Shown: positions 37,359-49,289 of the stretch, one piece after another
Position numbering within the stretch: the first letter of the stretch is position 1
Layout: each line of letters starts with the position of its first letter
Origin: Saururus chinensis
Taxonomy: Eukaryota > Streptophyta > Magnoliopsida > Piperales > Saururaceae
DNA: 64,000 nt
Assembly: GCA_035235625.1 (NCBI GenBank)
Contig: CP141143.1
Span: forward strand, 40,037,178-40,101,177
Reading direction: 5' to 3'
The notes under the pieces: model-generated
The model's input: only the letters and a program-made list of their open reading frames with translations
The model's database searches: none
Told to the model about the DNA's origin: nothing
Translations under genes and position numbers: made by a program

Positions 37359-38689
37359 CGGCAGTTTTTGCTATTTTTGAAACCTATGCACATTTCAATG
37401 TTTTACTTCATTTGATGATTCTAATGGTTATGAGAGGTATTATATAATGATATTAGGCTACTGGAAGTGTAGAATTGATGATGGAAAATTTATGGAATGT
37501 GTTTAAGTATAGTCTTGTGGCATGATATTAGGTTGATAGTTATGCATATTGATATTGAAGTACCTTGAACTTGTGCATGTTGGCAATTCTTGTTATTGGA
37601 ATATGTTTCCAGCAGGGATATTATGTGAAAAAATGGTGGGATGAGTTCTCCTATAATGAGTATGATTTATGGGTGATGGATGTGCTCATGTCGTAGTTTA
37701 ATGTGTGGAAAAATCATGGTTGTGGATGAGAATATTCAAATTCACATGGATAGATTTAAGCTTTGTGGTGGATTTTGCTTGTGATTTCAGTTAGAATTCA
37801 TTATTTTGAATGGGTTAAGCATGCATAGGTTGCCTTATGTGTTTATATCAAAGCATTGATTGTATGCTTAGATATGCATGATCACACACATATGGGGAAT
37901 TTACTATGACATTATAATTAATTATGAGGTGATTATGATGCATGAGGGGACTGATTAGGACCACGTTCCATGTGTTGAAACTCATGTAGGTCTTGCTCAT
38001 GGATGTATCATGTTAGCATGCATCATGGATAGTTATTCATGGACCAAGTTTTACCGATGTTTAACCGTAATTAACCGATTGTATGCAATGTTTGAGATTG
38101 TGTGCTGGATTAATCGCACGGTGAATTAATCAAAACTTGGTTGGTCCGAAAGGACATGCTTTCGATTTAAGTACCTGTGTGGAACATGTATACTCCCCAG
38201 GTTGAGTCTAGAGAAATGGAATTATGAGGGGACGAGTTGTGTACTTGTCTTGCGGATTTGAGATTATTATTATGAGTGTCATCTGGACCCTGAGAATCCA
38301 GTGTGGTATGCCATCTGCATCTACTACCACGTATTCTAGGGTTTCCTGTATGGGAATTCGGGCTCTCCCCTCAACAGGGGATGTCCTTGGGCGAACACCC
38401 CTACTCTAGATTCTCTGTGTGAGAATGAGACATCCTTGGCTAGGATCGTTCAGGGCGAGTAGCTTTAGGGATTGACAACCCTGACTCTTTTACATTTCCT
38501 GTGTGAAAATTTGATTGTGTCTTGCCTTTGTGGCCTTGACTGTGTCCTGCCTATGTGGCAATGCTTGTGTTTACTCCTTGATGGAGGCGTTCACCATTTG
38601 TATTGATGCATGTCTATTATGAATGCTATACATGATTGTGTATCATGTGTTTGACACGTTTGTCATGCAGGGTGAATGAATTTGATGTG

Positions 38690-39000
38690 ATATGAATGCA
38701 TGATCAGAAATGGTGTATTTGAGACACTATTATGCAGGTTTATGTGATATGAATGCATGATCAGAAATGGTGTGCTTGAGACACTTATTATGCAGGTTTA
38801 TGTGATATGAATGCATGATCAGAAATGGTGTGCTTGAGACACTATTATGCAGGTTTATGCAATATGAATGCATGATAAAAAATGGTGTGTTTGAAACACT
38901 ATTATGCAGGTTTATGTGATATGAATGCATGATCAGAATTGGTGTGAATGAGACAATATTATGCAAGTTTATGTGATATGAATGTAAGATCAGAAAGTGG
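38690..39000 (+). repeat. 60-bp minisatellite, family B copy 3
   Basis: About six units; the reverse complement is the same unit as 31725-32000. Confidence 0.88.
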
Positions 39001-39570
39001 TATAGCATGATAATCATAGATTTGATTTGCTTCATTGCCATGTCATTGTGTTTTCTGGTGATTATAGTTATATTCAAAATCATTATTGAGTTTTTATGCT
39101 CACCCCACTTTCTTGTTTTGTTTTGGGGCTGCGTGGCGTGATACACAGACGGAAGGATCCTCTATATGAGGAAAGGTCGGAGAGAGCTTGGGAGTAGTCA
39201 TGGAGGCTCCTAGTTTTGCATGTCTCTTCGTTTATCTTATTTTGATATTAGAACCTTGTGGATGATCCTTTTCCTAGATTTGTGAGATACTATGTTTTAG
39301 TTTCTTTGAGACTTGTTTTGGAGCCAAGTGTGTAGATATGAATTATTAGTATGTGGGTTTGAGATTATGGTCTAATTAGAGTTTAACTCTTTTGTTTCTA
39401 CCTATTTACTCTTGCCCAAAGTTGCGCGTAAACTCCATAATTTAGATTGCCCATAGTTGGGGCATAGATCTTCCGCTATTTTCCTCAATCATTTCAATCC
39501 GTCACCCCCGTGCATTGGTTCGGCCCTTGGACCGGGTTCGGCTCAGGTCGGGCAGTGCCGGGGCATGACA

Positions 39571-41203
39571 GCTGCTTCCTCATCCATACATACGATAAGT
39601 CTTTGAAATATATCCTTGAGCAGCCAGTGTCCACTCCGGCTTAGCAATGGTGGGTTAGCAAGATATTTGGTTATGATTATGAGGTGGTATACAAAAAAGG
39701 GGCAGAAAACATTGTGGCAGATGCACTCTCTTGCCAACCTTATGAGGGTTCATGCTTAGCGCTCTCTATACCCTCTTGCCCATCTGTTCTAGATATGCAG
39801 CGGGTTTATTTGGAGGATTCATCCACTCATGAGTTGGTTGCTCGTCTACACTCGAACCTAGCTGCTTCATCCTTCCTTGTGTGGCAAGATTAATTCCTCT
39901 TCTGGAAGAGTCAACTTTCGGTGCCGAATGCCTTAAACCTTTGACATCTCATTCTTTCTCATTTCCATGATATGCAATTTACTGGCCACGAGGTTTCCTT
40001 CTAGACATACAAGCGGGTCGTCAGAGCTTCTTATGGCAGGGTCTTCGTAGGGCGGTTCAGGACTATGTTCCTGCTTGTGATGTCTGCCAATGTATGAAGG
40101 CTTCCACTACGTCACCCTCCGGGTTACTTCAGACCCTTCCTATTCCCAATATGGTTTGGGAATATGTATCTATGGATTTTATAGAGGCCTTGCCAGTGGT
40201 GTAGGGCAAATTGGTGATATTGATGGTTGTGGATCACTTGTCCAAGTATGCACATTTTTGTACTCTAGGTCATCCATTCACCGCCAAAATTATAGCCTAG
40301 CTCTATGTTCATGAGATAGCCAAGTTTCATGGCATGCCTCACACCATTGTCTCCGATAGGGATCAGATCTTGCTCTCTTAGTTCTGGTGAGAGTTCTTCT
40401 CACTCCAGGGAACTGAGCTTCATATGAGCACCACTTATCACCAACAGTTCGACGACCAAACTGAGGTGGTTAACCACTATTTGGAATAGTACTTGTGATG
40501 CTTTGTAGGGGATCAGCCTTGTCGGTGGCTTTAGCTCCTTCCTTGGTCAGAATGGTCATATAACATGGGGTATCATACTCAGGCTGGGTTCACTCCGTTT
40601 GAAGTGGTATATGGCCATCCTCTATTGTCATACATGCTCCATCGATCTTCTGTGGTTGAGGTTGATTATATGCTACAGACTCATGATGAGGTTATTTGGC
40701 AGCTCAAACTCAATTTGGCTTCCACTTAGAATTGCATGAAGTAAGTGTATGACAAGAAGCATTCTGATCGAGAGTTTTAGGTGGGTGACCTTGCCTATGT
40801 TTTGGTGATTCCTCAGTGTCAAACTAGTTCTTTTTAGGCTGAGCATGTTAAGTTGGCTCCACGTTACTATGGCCCCTATTCCATTGTAGAACGCATTGGA
40901 CCCATGGATTAATGCTTGTCATTGCCTGCTAGTTCATTGGTGCACCTGGTCTTTCATGTCTCTCACCTTTGCCGCTTTGTGGGGGATCCGAACCCTGTGT
41001 CTAGCACCCCCACCTCTGCCACTGATGGGCCCTCCAGAGTCCGATGTACTCGTGCCCGCTTCTGGCTGCATTGTTACTGAGATACTTGTGGATTGGTAGT
41101 GTCAGCCTCTTGAGGATGCCACTTGCTTGCTTGAAGATGAGTTTATCGAGAGCCTTTCTACTTGGTCTCCTTGAGGACAAGGTGAAAGTGAAGCGTGGTG
41201 GAG
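39571..41203 (+). pseudogene. RNase H end, integrase and tail of second Reina-like element (fossil)
   Basis: Parallels 9412-10980 of the other copy: VVYKKGAENIVADALS-like RNase H end, ASTTSP.GLLQ, KFHGMPHTIVSDRDQI and HLVFHVSHL-like segments in plus-strand frames. It ends at the purine tract AAGCGTGGTGGAG (41191-41203). Many breaks. Confidence 0.82.
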
Positions 41204-41535
41204 TGTTGTGTATACCAGCTCAGGGGCAAGGCCTATCTCGCCTTGCATTACTTTCCATTCCTAGGGCTTACTATGTTAGGGTTACTTCACTTTTGAGTAT
41301 TTTCCTTTAACGATTCAATAAATTGTAATTTGGGGGGATTGGATTCTAATGTAACAGACTGGCTACTAGCCTGCCAGTTGGCATGTGGCCCACCAGCTGG
41401 CATGGCTTCCTAGGGAGTTGTTCCCTCTCTTATAAGGGAGTCTCCTTCCTCCTTTGTTTTCTTATGCAAAAAGAGATTATCTTCTTCTTCCTCCTTCTTG
41501 AAGCTAGGTACCACTTGTGTTCCAATCGGGACACA
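41204..41535 (+). repeat. 3' LTR of second Reina-like element
   Basis: Pairs with 26432-26808 at clearly lower identity than the LTRs of the 9-15 kb copy show, supporting an older insertion. Confidence 0.82.
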
Positions 41536-41936
41536 AAAAAAAAGAGAGAGAAAGAAGTGAGTGAGTTAGAGAGGAGATAGTGTTAGGAGAGAGTGAAGTG
41601 AGGAGAGAGAGAGGGGACCTAGAAGGAGAGGAGAGAGCAAGAGAGGGGAGAGAGTGAGAGAGAGGAGAGATAAACAAAAGAGAGAGAGCAAGAGAGTAGA
41701 GAGGGAGAGAGAGGAGTGAGGGAGAGTGGAGAGATAGAAGAGAGGAGAAAGAGAGAGAGATAGAGGAGAGAGATAGAGAGAGAGAAAGAGAAAGAGATAG
41801 AGAGAGAGAAAGAGAGAGAGGAGAGAGAGACGTGAGAGAGAGAGAGAAAAAAAAGAGAGAGGGGAGAGAGGGGGAGAGAAAGAGGGGAGAGAGAGGGGGA
41901 GAGGATGAGAGAAAGAGTGGAGAGAGAAGTGAGAGA
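41536..41936. repeat. GA-rich low-complexity tract (middle segment)
   Basis: Near-pure purine tract, continuation of 26195-26431. Confidence 0.9.
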
Positions 41937-44900
41937 TGTAAGATCTCCATTTTTAAATCGGTTTAATTTTAATTTAATTGTGTGAATTGTGTGGTTCTGC
42001 TTGATTGCCATTTTAATTTAATTTTTGGGGTTATGGGTTAGTAATTATCGCTTTAATAAGGTTTAATTACATTTCTATAAGTGTTAGTGTCAAACTTGAT
42101 TTATCCAATTTGTAGTGTCCATGTTGGACAGTGTGCAACCCACTTGACTATCTAAACTTCTATTATTTTATTTTAGCAGGTTTGGAGTGATTAAATTCAT
42201 TTTTAAGACAAAACATAACTATAATTAACCACTTAGGGCATTTTAGATATATTTATAGCCCAACAGTTTGTTTACCCAGCCCAAAACCTATAATATTTAA
42301 AGAAATCCCTAGCCATTTGCCAAAATGGGGAAGAGTTGTACTAGGAGAGAGGTGTTCTACCCCTATTTTCTAAAGAAGAAAAATGGATTAAGGTGTATTT
42401 TCTTGCCCTAATCACCCTTAATTTTTTTATTTTTATCTTAATCCTTCTTATCTTTATTTCCCCCAATGTGATTCTTCATTTTTCTATTAAAAATCTTATT
42501 TTTAATTTTGATTTAAAACCCTTAATGGGTGATTTTCATTTTTAACCAAATGATATTCTAGATTTACCTATTTTCAAGTTGATTTGTGACTATTAGTTGA
42601 TATTAATTAAGTCTTGACAAAAATTCTAATTGTTTGGTAGGATTACTTGAAGATTAAAGGTCTTTTCATGGATCCAAAGACTTCATAGGGGTAAGGAATT
42701 TTTTCTTGTGTGGTTTTATCCATTTGAATGCATGATGCTAGATTTATGAGGGTTCTTGCTTCATTTTATGGTTTAATAGTGATTTATTAAAAATATGTTA
42801 TATATGGCTATTTTCTTTTGATTAAGCATGAAATTGATTAGATCTTTTCTGTTCTAGGGTTAAATTTTGATATTATGATGTTCTATGATGATTTTAGAAT
42901 TTATCATAAATGTTGGAATGTTTTCGTTTTGACTTTTGGAAGGTCAAAGATGAACTAGGAAAAAGGAAAGAGTGAAATGTTAAGGGTGTTTGAACGAATC
43001 AACAGTGCATTCGAATGGCTTGTCTGGCCAATCAAATGGCTAAGCATTCGAATGGCCCAATAGAGAGTTTGAATGGGCAAATTGCAATTTTGTGCCTTGG
43101 CCTATTTTATTGTAGTTTTGGCCATATGGTGTTCTCTTCTCATTGTCTAATTCTTCATGATTATAATGACTTATTATTGCCTGTAAATGCCACTGTGATT
43201 GCATGAGAACCATCTTTGAGTTATGATTTAGCTCAAGCGTGATTAGGACTATACTTATTTAGTTTTAATATGATATTCTAATAATTTAAAATCCATGTCT
43301 AATGACTTCTTCATAATTACTTGATGATTCCAATAGGTTTTAACTATGATAATTTATAAATTCTTGCACATGATATATTAATTTCAAGTGATTTACATTT
43401 CCCACGTTTTAGTTTTAAGTATAAATATGTTTATACTTGTCTAGGTCTAACATGAGGTTATACTTGCCTTGAACCTATATTTCGATGTTTTCTTCATATT
43501 TACTCCATGATTTTAGTTGGATAGGATTGTGATAAAATTATGAAGGCTTGCATATATAACATTGATTATAGTTTATTCATGTTTTACATGTCTTAGCTTA
43601 GGTTTAAGCACTACCACTTATGTGCACTCTCGCTTAGATATTTATGATTTTATTTGACACAAATGGATCATGTTTCATGCACATAAGGACTGATTTGAGT
43701 ATGTTTACTTATATTTGGAATCATTTAACATTTACTCATGTATGTATCATGTGACATGATCATCAAAATGATTTATAAACAAGGATTAATTATAATTAGC
43801 TATGATTGATCAATTGGATGCAATTGGATGTTCGATTAATCGTTCGGAGGCTTATCGAATTGGTTTTGCATCCGAAAGGATATGATTTTATTTTGCATTT
43901 TTTCAGGAATGTGGTGCCACCTCAGGTTAAGATGAGCTTATTGCTATTTGAGTTAATTTTATATGTTATCTAGACCCTGAGAATCCAAAATGATATGCCC
44001 ATGTACATCAACTAACCTCGCTACTCTAGTTTTTATTTCTAGAAATTTGGACTTTCCCCATAAGGTTTGTCCTTAGCGAGCATATTGTTCTAGTGTTCCT
44101 TCTTAGAATTCAAATATTCTTTTCTAAGGATTGTCCTCAGTGAGTAGATAAGGGATTGTCCTTACCGAGCGGGTTTCGATTATTTTTTTTAATTGTGAGA
44201 CATTCACCATTGATTGTTGCATGTGTATGAGAGATAATGCTCATTGACACAGGTAGTATAGGAACAATGAAGCTTTTGTTACATATGTGATTATAGTATA
44301 GATTTTTATGGACATGCAGGATCGTGTGTGGTTGACATACTTAATTTTGCAGGGTGAAAATTTATATTAAGAAATGATTATGCATGATATGAATGTTGAG
44401 AATTGATTCATGTAGGAAGTAATTGTTATAATGAGAATCATATATTTACACATAATGTATATATGTTTTATGAGCTATGGATGAACCCATAATTCATAAG
44501 TGGCATGATATATGCTTATGGAATGTGGGTTATAATATGATATGCAGGAGGCTTGATTATGTGTTTATGGAATATGTTATACATCATAATATGCAGGTGG
44601 CATGATTATGTGTGTATGGAATATATTTGACATGATGCATAGGTGGCATATGTATATGTTTATGGAATGTGGATTATAAGATGATACATAGGTGACATAG
44701 ATATATGTAATTTATCCCATGATGAATAGGTGTGGTGAATGATCATATTATAAATGCTATGTCGAGAATACTTGTGATATTATTATGAGTTTACTTTCTG
44801 TTTGACTCACCCTCTTTGTTTTGTGGTTTTGTTTTGAGGCTGCATGTCGTGCCATGCAGGTGCTTTAGATAGGCTCTACATTGAGCATGAGGAGGGCGCC

Positions 44901-45285
44901 GATTATTAAGAAGGCTTTATAGATTCTTAGTTTTATGTTAGTTGATTTCATGTTATGCTAAACTTATATATTTGATTCTACTTTGCACTTGTTAGCCATT
45001 GTTGGGTTAGACTTTGTTTAGCCATTGTTGGCTTTGACTTGTTTAGTCATTGTGGGCTTGTTTCATTTTATGACTAGATGATTTGGGCATGAGTGGACTA
45101 GTACATTAATTAGTAGTCCTTATTTTACTTTATTTTCATTTGTACAGTGTTTGTGCACTACTTTGTTGTATGTTCACCTAAGAATGGGTTTAGTCTCCTG
45201 CATTTCAACTCAACTTAGTCGCACTACATGTCATGCACTCCTTGAGCTAGGTTTGGTTTAGGGGTCTATGTGTTGGGGTGTGACA
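41937..45285 (+). mobile_element. Solo LTR, diverged family B relative (3349 bp)
   Basis: TGTAAGATCTCC...GGTGTGACA inside the GA tract. The order of parts is as in family B: TATA-like CTATAATATTT at about 42288, donor-like AAG|GTGTAT at about 42393 and GG|GTAAGG at about 42690, palindromes at 42986-43078, 'tccttagcgagc' minisatellite (44000-44200) and a 'tgcaggtggcatgattatgtg' minisatellite (44500-44710). Sequence identity is low except in these blocks. No exact target duplication can be read in the GA repeats. Confidence 0.72.
42986..43078 (+). repeat. Paired palindrome module, diverged family B relative
   Basis: GTTTGAACGAA..GCATTCGAATGGC (42986-43020) and further TTCGAATGGCCC/GTTTGAATGGGC halves to 43078. 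Confidence 0.5.
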
Positions 45286-45550
45286 GGAAAGAGAAGTGAG
45301 AGAGTAGAGAGAAGTGAGAGAGAGAGGAGAGGGAGACAGGAGAGAGGAGAAAGAGAGGTGAGGGAGACAAGAGAGAGAGAGGAAAGAGAGACTAGAGAGA
45401 TAGCTAGTTAGATAGATAGATAGAGAGAGAGAAGAGAGTGGAGAGAGAGAGGAAAGAGATAAGTGAGAGAGAGAGGAGAGAGGGCGTGGAGAGTGAGAGG
45501 AAAGAGAGAGGGAGGGAGAGAGAGCACAAAGAGAGAGAAGAGAGGAAAAT
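45286..45550. repeat. GA-rich tract (right segment)
   Basis: Purine-rich, flanking the CACTA-type subterminal repeats. The complement-type CT tract follows at 46005-46445. Confidence 0.9.
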
Positions 45551-46004
45551 TAAAACAACAAAGTGTTTAAATTTTTTTGAACTATTAGCAACATTTTTTC
45601 AAAACATCGCTAATATCCTTACATTTGCTACACATCGTTATATTTCTTACAAGTATTATTACTATAGACGACACTTCTGATGAGTGTCACCAATGGTAGG
45701 AATATTAAAAAAAAATCATTTTATACAATTTGCGACACTCACTATGAACATCGTCAATAGGCATAATAGTTGCAATAGTTTTGTGTAAATGTCGTAATTG
45801 TTAAATCTATTTGCGATGCTTCTTCAAATCATCTCACATAGTACTATTGGCGATGCTTCTCATGAGTGTCACCGATAGTACTAATACTTACGATGCATAT
45901 GATGATGTGTCACAAGTGTTATAGCTATTAGAGATACTTCTTGAGAGCATCGCCAATGGTTAAATTTTTTTCTAAATAAAACCTTTTTATTTTAGTTTTT
46001 CTCT
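45551..46004. mobile_element. CACTA-type subterminal repeat block
   Basis: Repeated 'gcgatgcttct.atgagtgtc', 'attagcaacat' and 'gcgacactcac' words in both orientations, diverged versions of the TATTAGCGACGCT repeats at 18600-20280. No CACTA terminus was recognised. Confidence 0.5.
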
Positions 46005-46445
46005 ACCTTCTCTCTCCTCCTCCCTTATCTTCTCTCTCCTCACTCCTCCTCCCTTTCTCTTCTCTATCTCCTCTCTCACTTCTCACTTTTCTCTCCTCTC
46101 TCCTCTCCCTCTCTACCTTCTCTCTCCTCTCTCTAGTCTATCTCTACCCTCTCTCCTCTCTCATGTCTCTCTCTTCTCCTCTCTCCTCTCTCACTACTCT
46201 CTCTACCCCTCTCTCCTCTCTCTCTGCCCTCACTCTTCTCTCTCTTTCCTCTCTCCTCTCTCTCTACCCTCATTCTCTCTACTCTCCCTCTTTTCTCTCC
46301 TCTCTCTCTTTCTATCCTCTCTCCTCTCTCTACTATCTCACTCTATTCTCTCCTCTCATTCTCTCCTCTCCTATCTCTTTCTCATTCTCTCTCTTCTATC
46401 TAACCTCTCTCTTTATCCTCTTTCTCTTTCTCTTTCTCTTCTCTA
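46005..46445. repeat. CT-rich low-complexity tract
   Basis: Near-pure pyrimidine on the plus strand, inverse of the GA tract across the subterminal repeat block. Confidence 0.9.
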
Positions 46446-46886
46446 TGAGACTACCGTTTCATTGAGAATTTTTGTGGCTTATACTTATGGAGAAAGCAAC
46501 TTTGAAGTGAGATCACAGTATTAATATGCAATTATGTTGAAGCATTTATGACTGATATGTTTATTTCACTTGTGTTTGATCGTATTAATGTTTACTATTA
46601 AAAAAAATAATTATTGATCATGTAAAGATATAATGTAGTAATATATAATAATATTTTATAGTATTTATTTAGTCATCTTACTGGGTATATTCGTATACTT
46701 AGCATCCTCGTGATATAGGTTTGCCAAAGAAATAACATAGATGGGATCATCGTGTAAGTAAAGGACAACAATGACTTTTGTAGTAGATGTAAGATTTATA
46801 TTTTTTTTTAATGAACTTTTAGTATGGCTTATATTTGAACATAGGCATGTGAGTCCCAATTCCTTATGGTTGTGTATATTATATTT

Positions 46887-47297
46887 GAACCATATGGATT
46901 GTGGGGCTGATCCACGTGTCAACCTCGATCACATGAATAAGTAAAGACCTTATAACTTTTCTATATACGTGTATTGTAGTATAATTTGACCTTATTTTAT
47001 ATATATATATATATATTAAAAAATGTGTAGTTCACCCCAAGATAGATTTGTTGATATTTGAAAAAAACTTTTAAATTTTGTTTCTGTTATTTTATTTATT
47101 TAAAAAATAAGTTATAAAATTTTAGGGTACAACAACTCATGCGAAGTTCTAAAAATAACACATGATTAACGAAACCCTAATAAATTCATGGTATAGGTAA
47201 CACATGACCGATATATCTAGAAAAGTTACATGGTCTTCACTTATTCATGTGATCGATTGGGTTGACCCGTGGACCAGCCCCACATTTCATGTGGTTC
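46887..47297. mobile_element. Foldback/MITE-like element
   Basis: Inverted arms of about 86-89 bp (46887-46972 and 47209-47297) with shared words 'cttattcatgtgatcga', 'cagccccaca' and 'agaaaagtta', and a 236-bp centre including a (TA)n run at about 46998. No transposase. The arms lie at the ends, as in TIR-only elements; no target duplication was established. Confidence 0.6.
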
Positions 47298-49289
47298 AGT
47301 GACCAATCTTTAAAACACTGTTGTCTAATTTGTGAGGGAGGTGGGGCAGCATCAGGGAGGATAGAAGCGGGGATTGCATTTGGGAAGGTGGAGTGAGCCA
47401 GTGACACTGCGGCACCGACGCTGGCTACAAAGAATAAAGAGGAATGTGGGTTGAAATTGAAATGTTACTGTTTTTGTTGGGTAAAATAAAATTGAAGGAA
47501 ACGGTGGGGTCGCATGGGGTAAGTTTCTGGCATAGGTGACCAAAAAAGTGTGTTGACACATGGATTCAATGGGAAAGTGCTGACACTTCAAATTATCATA
47601 TTGCTGATTCTTCTGCTTGTGCTGACAGCTCTCGTCCTGGCTCACGGGCATCTGTTCTCGTTTCTTCCGTCCCTCCTTGCAAGCTTTAAGAATTTAGTCC
47701 CAGCTTATAATTCTCATAGATATTGGATAAGAATGAGTTTGTATACACCCTAATAATCTTTTTATCACCTTAATAACCTCATAAATTTTTTCACGTGAGA
47801 CGGAGTTACGAGGAGATTAATGGGGTGCATATGAACTCATTCAAAACAGAAATTCTCCACATAATATTTTAAATAATTATAAAAAATAATGATATGCAAT
47901 CAAACAATCTATCCTACAAACTTTTTTATTTGTTTTTTAGTTAAATAAAATATGTGGACCTCACAAAAACCTCATGTAGGCCTACCAAAACTCACTTAGA
48001 AGGATTTGCTTGATATATTTCTCCAGCTATTATCAATTTTTTTTAAAATAATTTATTTTAATCCGATATTCTCTTGTGGTATATCCTCTTTTGCCGCCCA
48101 AAAGTAGTTTCTGGTTGCAATCGCTGTTTCTCAATGGAAGGTTTAGAAACTCATTCAACAAAGGATTTTTAATTCATTGAATTCCATAAAATGTTCACAA
48201 AGATTACCGAGATTTTTTTTAAAGATTACAACACTAACATTACAATTACAATCATAGAGATTGAATTAGATGATGCAAGTCCGACAAGACATTGCATAAA
48301 ATCTAGGGAGATATGCACGACTGATAGTTGGATTCTACGATATAAACTTTGCTGGACCTAAGCAAATGGTCATGCTGCACCTAAGCAAATGATCATGCTA
48401 ATGAGAGGGACTTTTGGTGAGAATGTCATCAGTAACCTCATAAGTAATAAATACAGACTTAATTAGAAGAGATTTTTGGACAACCCTTTTGCGGATAAAA
48501 TGATAACCAATCTTTATCTATTAATATTGTATAATTTAGCAACACCATACTCTCTGGTCTTGAAGTAAGTGTCTTATTTAAAAAAAGTGAAATATTTAAG
48601 TTACCTTATATTATTAATAAAATTTTAAAATGACCATTATTTTGTTAGCATGTCAAAAAGTTCATAAAATGTATTTTAAAAAATAAATATAACTACATAA
48701 AAGATGTCAAAGTGGTTAACAACTAAATGATAAGACACTTATTTGAGGATAAATAATTCATTCAAATTAAGACACTTATTTAAGGATAAAATGACTATGT
48801 GATTACACACAATGTACATAAACCCTCAATTTTTTTTTTTAATATACACAATGAGGCATGTCTATGATAGACATTACAGGGTTATAACTCAGGATCTCCA
48901 AGCCCTGTTGGTTTAAGCTCTTCCCCAAGCCTGACCAATCCGGTTCCTACACCTTCTCTTCATGCATTTGACTCAGAATTTTAAGTGACACTGAGTCACT
49001 GACTTATAAAGAAAATTTGCATTTGAAATGTCCAAAATGGTAAAAATGAAATAATAAAAAGCGCCTAATTAATAATGAAATATTGCCCAGTGGAGAACTG
49101 AGATAGAAATAAAATTAGCACTTATGTAGGTTCAAAATGCAGAAAATAGATGCAATAAAAAGCTACTTTCCTCAATATAAAGAAAGTTGCACTTGACAGG
49201 GAACCAAAAGGAAGAGACATTTTCGATCGAAGTTACAGGGACAAAAAAGTAAATAAAGAAGTAGAGTAGACTGAGAGAAACAGTACTCT
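47298..49289. other. Intergenic sequence downstream of the LRR gene
   Basis: No recognised gene. A 16-18 bp inverted pair (aagtaagtgtcttattt at about 48563 and its complement at about 48729) may mark a small MITE of about 200 bp. Open frames at 47352-47651 (minus) and 47550-47753 (plus) overlap each other and show no family features. Confidence 0.45.

Larger units (their letters stand above)
36152..39570 (+). mobile_element. Solo LTR, family B copy 3 (3419 bp)
   Basis: TGTAAGGACTC...GGCATGACA, the reverse orientation of copies 1 and 2. It separates two parts of the RNase H region; the flanks TCTAC/GCTGC are only a partial duplication. TATA (CTATAAAAGG, about 36573) is 421 bp from the start and AAG|GTATGTT follows at about 36677. 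Paired palindromes are at 37255-37358 and minisatellites at 38330-38560 and 38690-39000. Confidence 0.85.
26432..41535 (+). mobile_element. Second Reina-like chromovirus, fossil, with four nested LTR insertions
   Basis: LTRs 26432-26808 and 41204-41535 share 'tgttgtgta.accag', 'ctttccattcctagg', 'ggccaccagctgg'-like and 'agctaggtacca.ttgtgttc' words. A degenerate primer site follows the 5' LTR (26810-26821) and the purine tract AAGCGTGGTGGAG precedes the 3' LTR. Plus-strand order is gag (28060-29160), protease (29160-29560), reverse transcriptase (about 29900-30359), RNase H (35924-36151 and 39571-39760), integrase (39760-40800) and C-terminal tail (40800-41190). It is heavily broken, with well over ten breaks, and clearly older than the copy at 9-15 kb. 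It is split by LTRs at 26911, 30360 and 36152, with a fourth inside the second. Confidence 0.88.

Noticed and set aside
41504-42011. Long open frames rich in Ser/Leu/Pro across GA or CT tracts (also 26152-26482, 45438-45680, 46163-46465)
   Set aside because: Low-complexity purine/pyrimidine tracts lack stop codons by composition; no domain.
47352-47753. Overlapping open frames of 99 (minus) and 67 (plus) codons
   Set aside because: No family signature, no promoter or splice context. Possible decayed gene, but unsupported.
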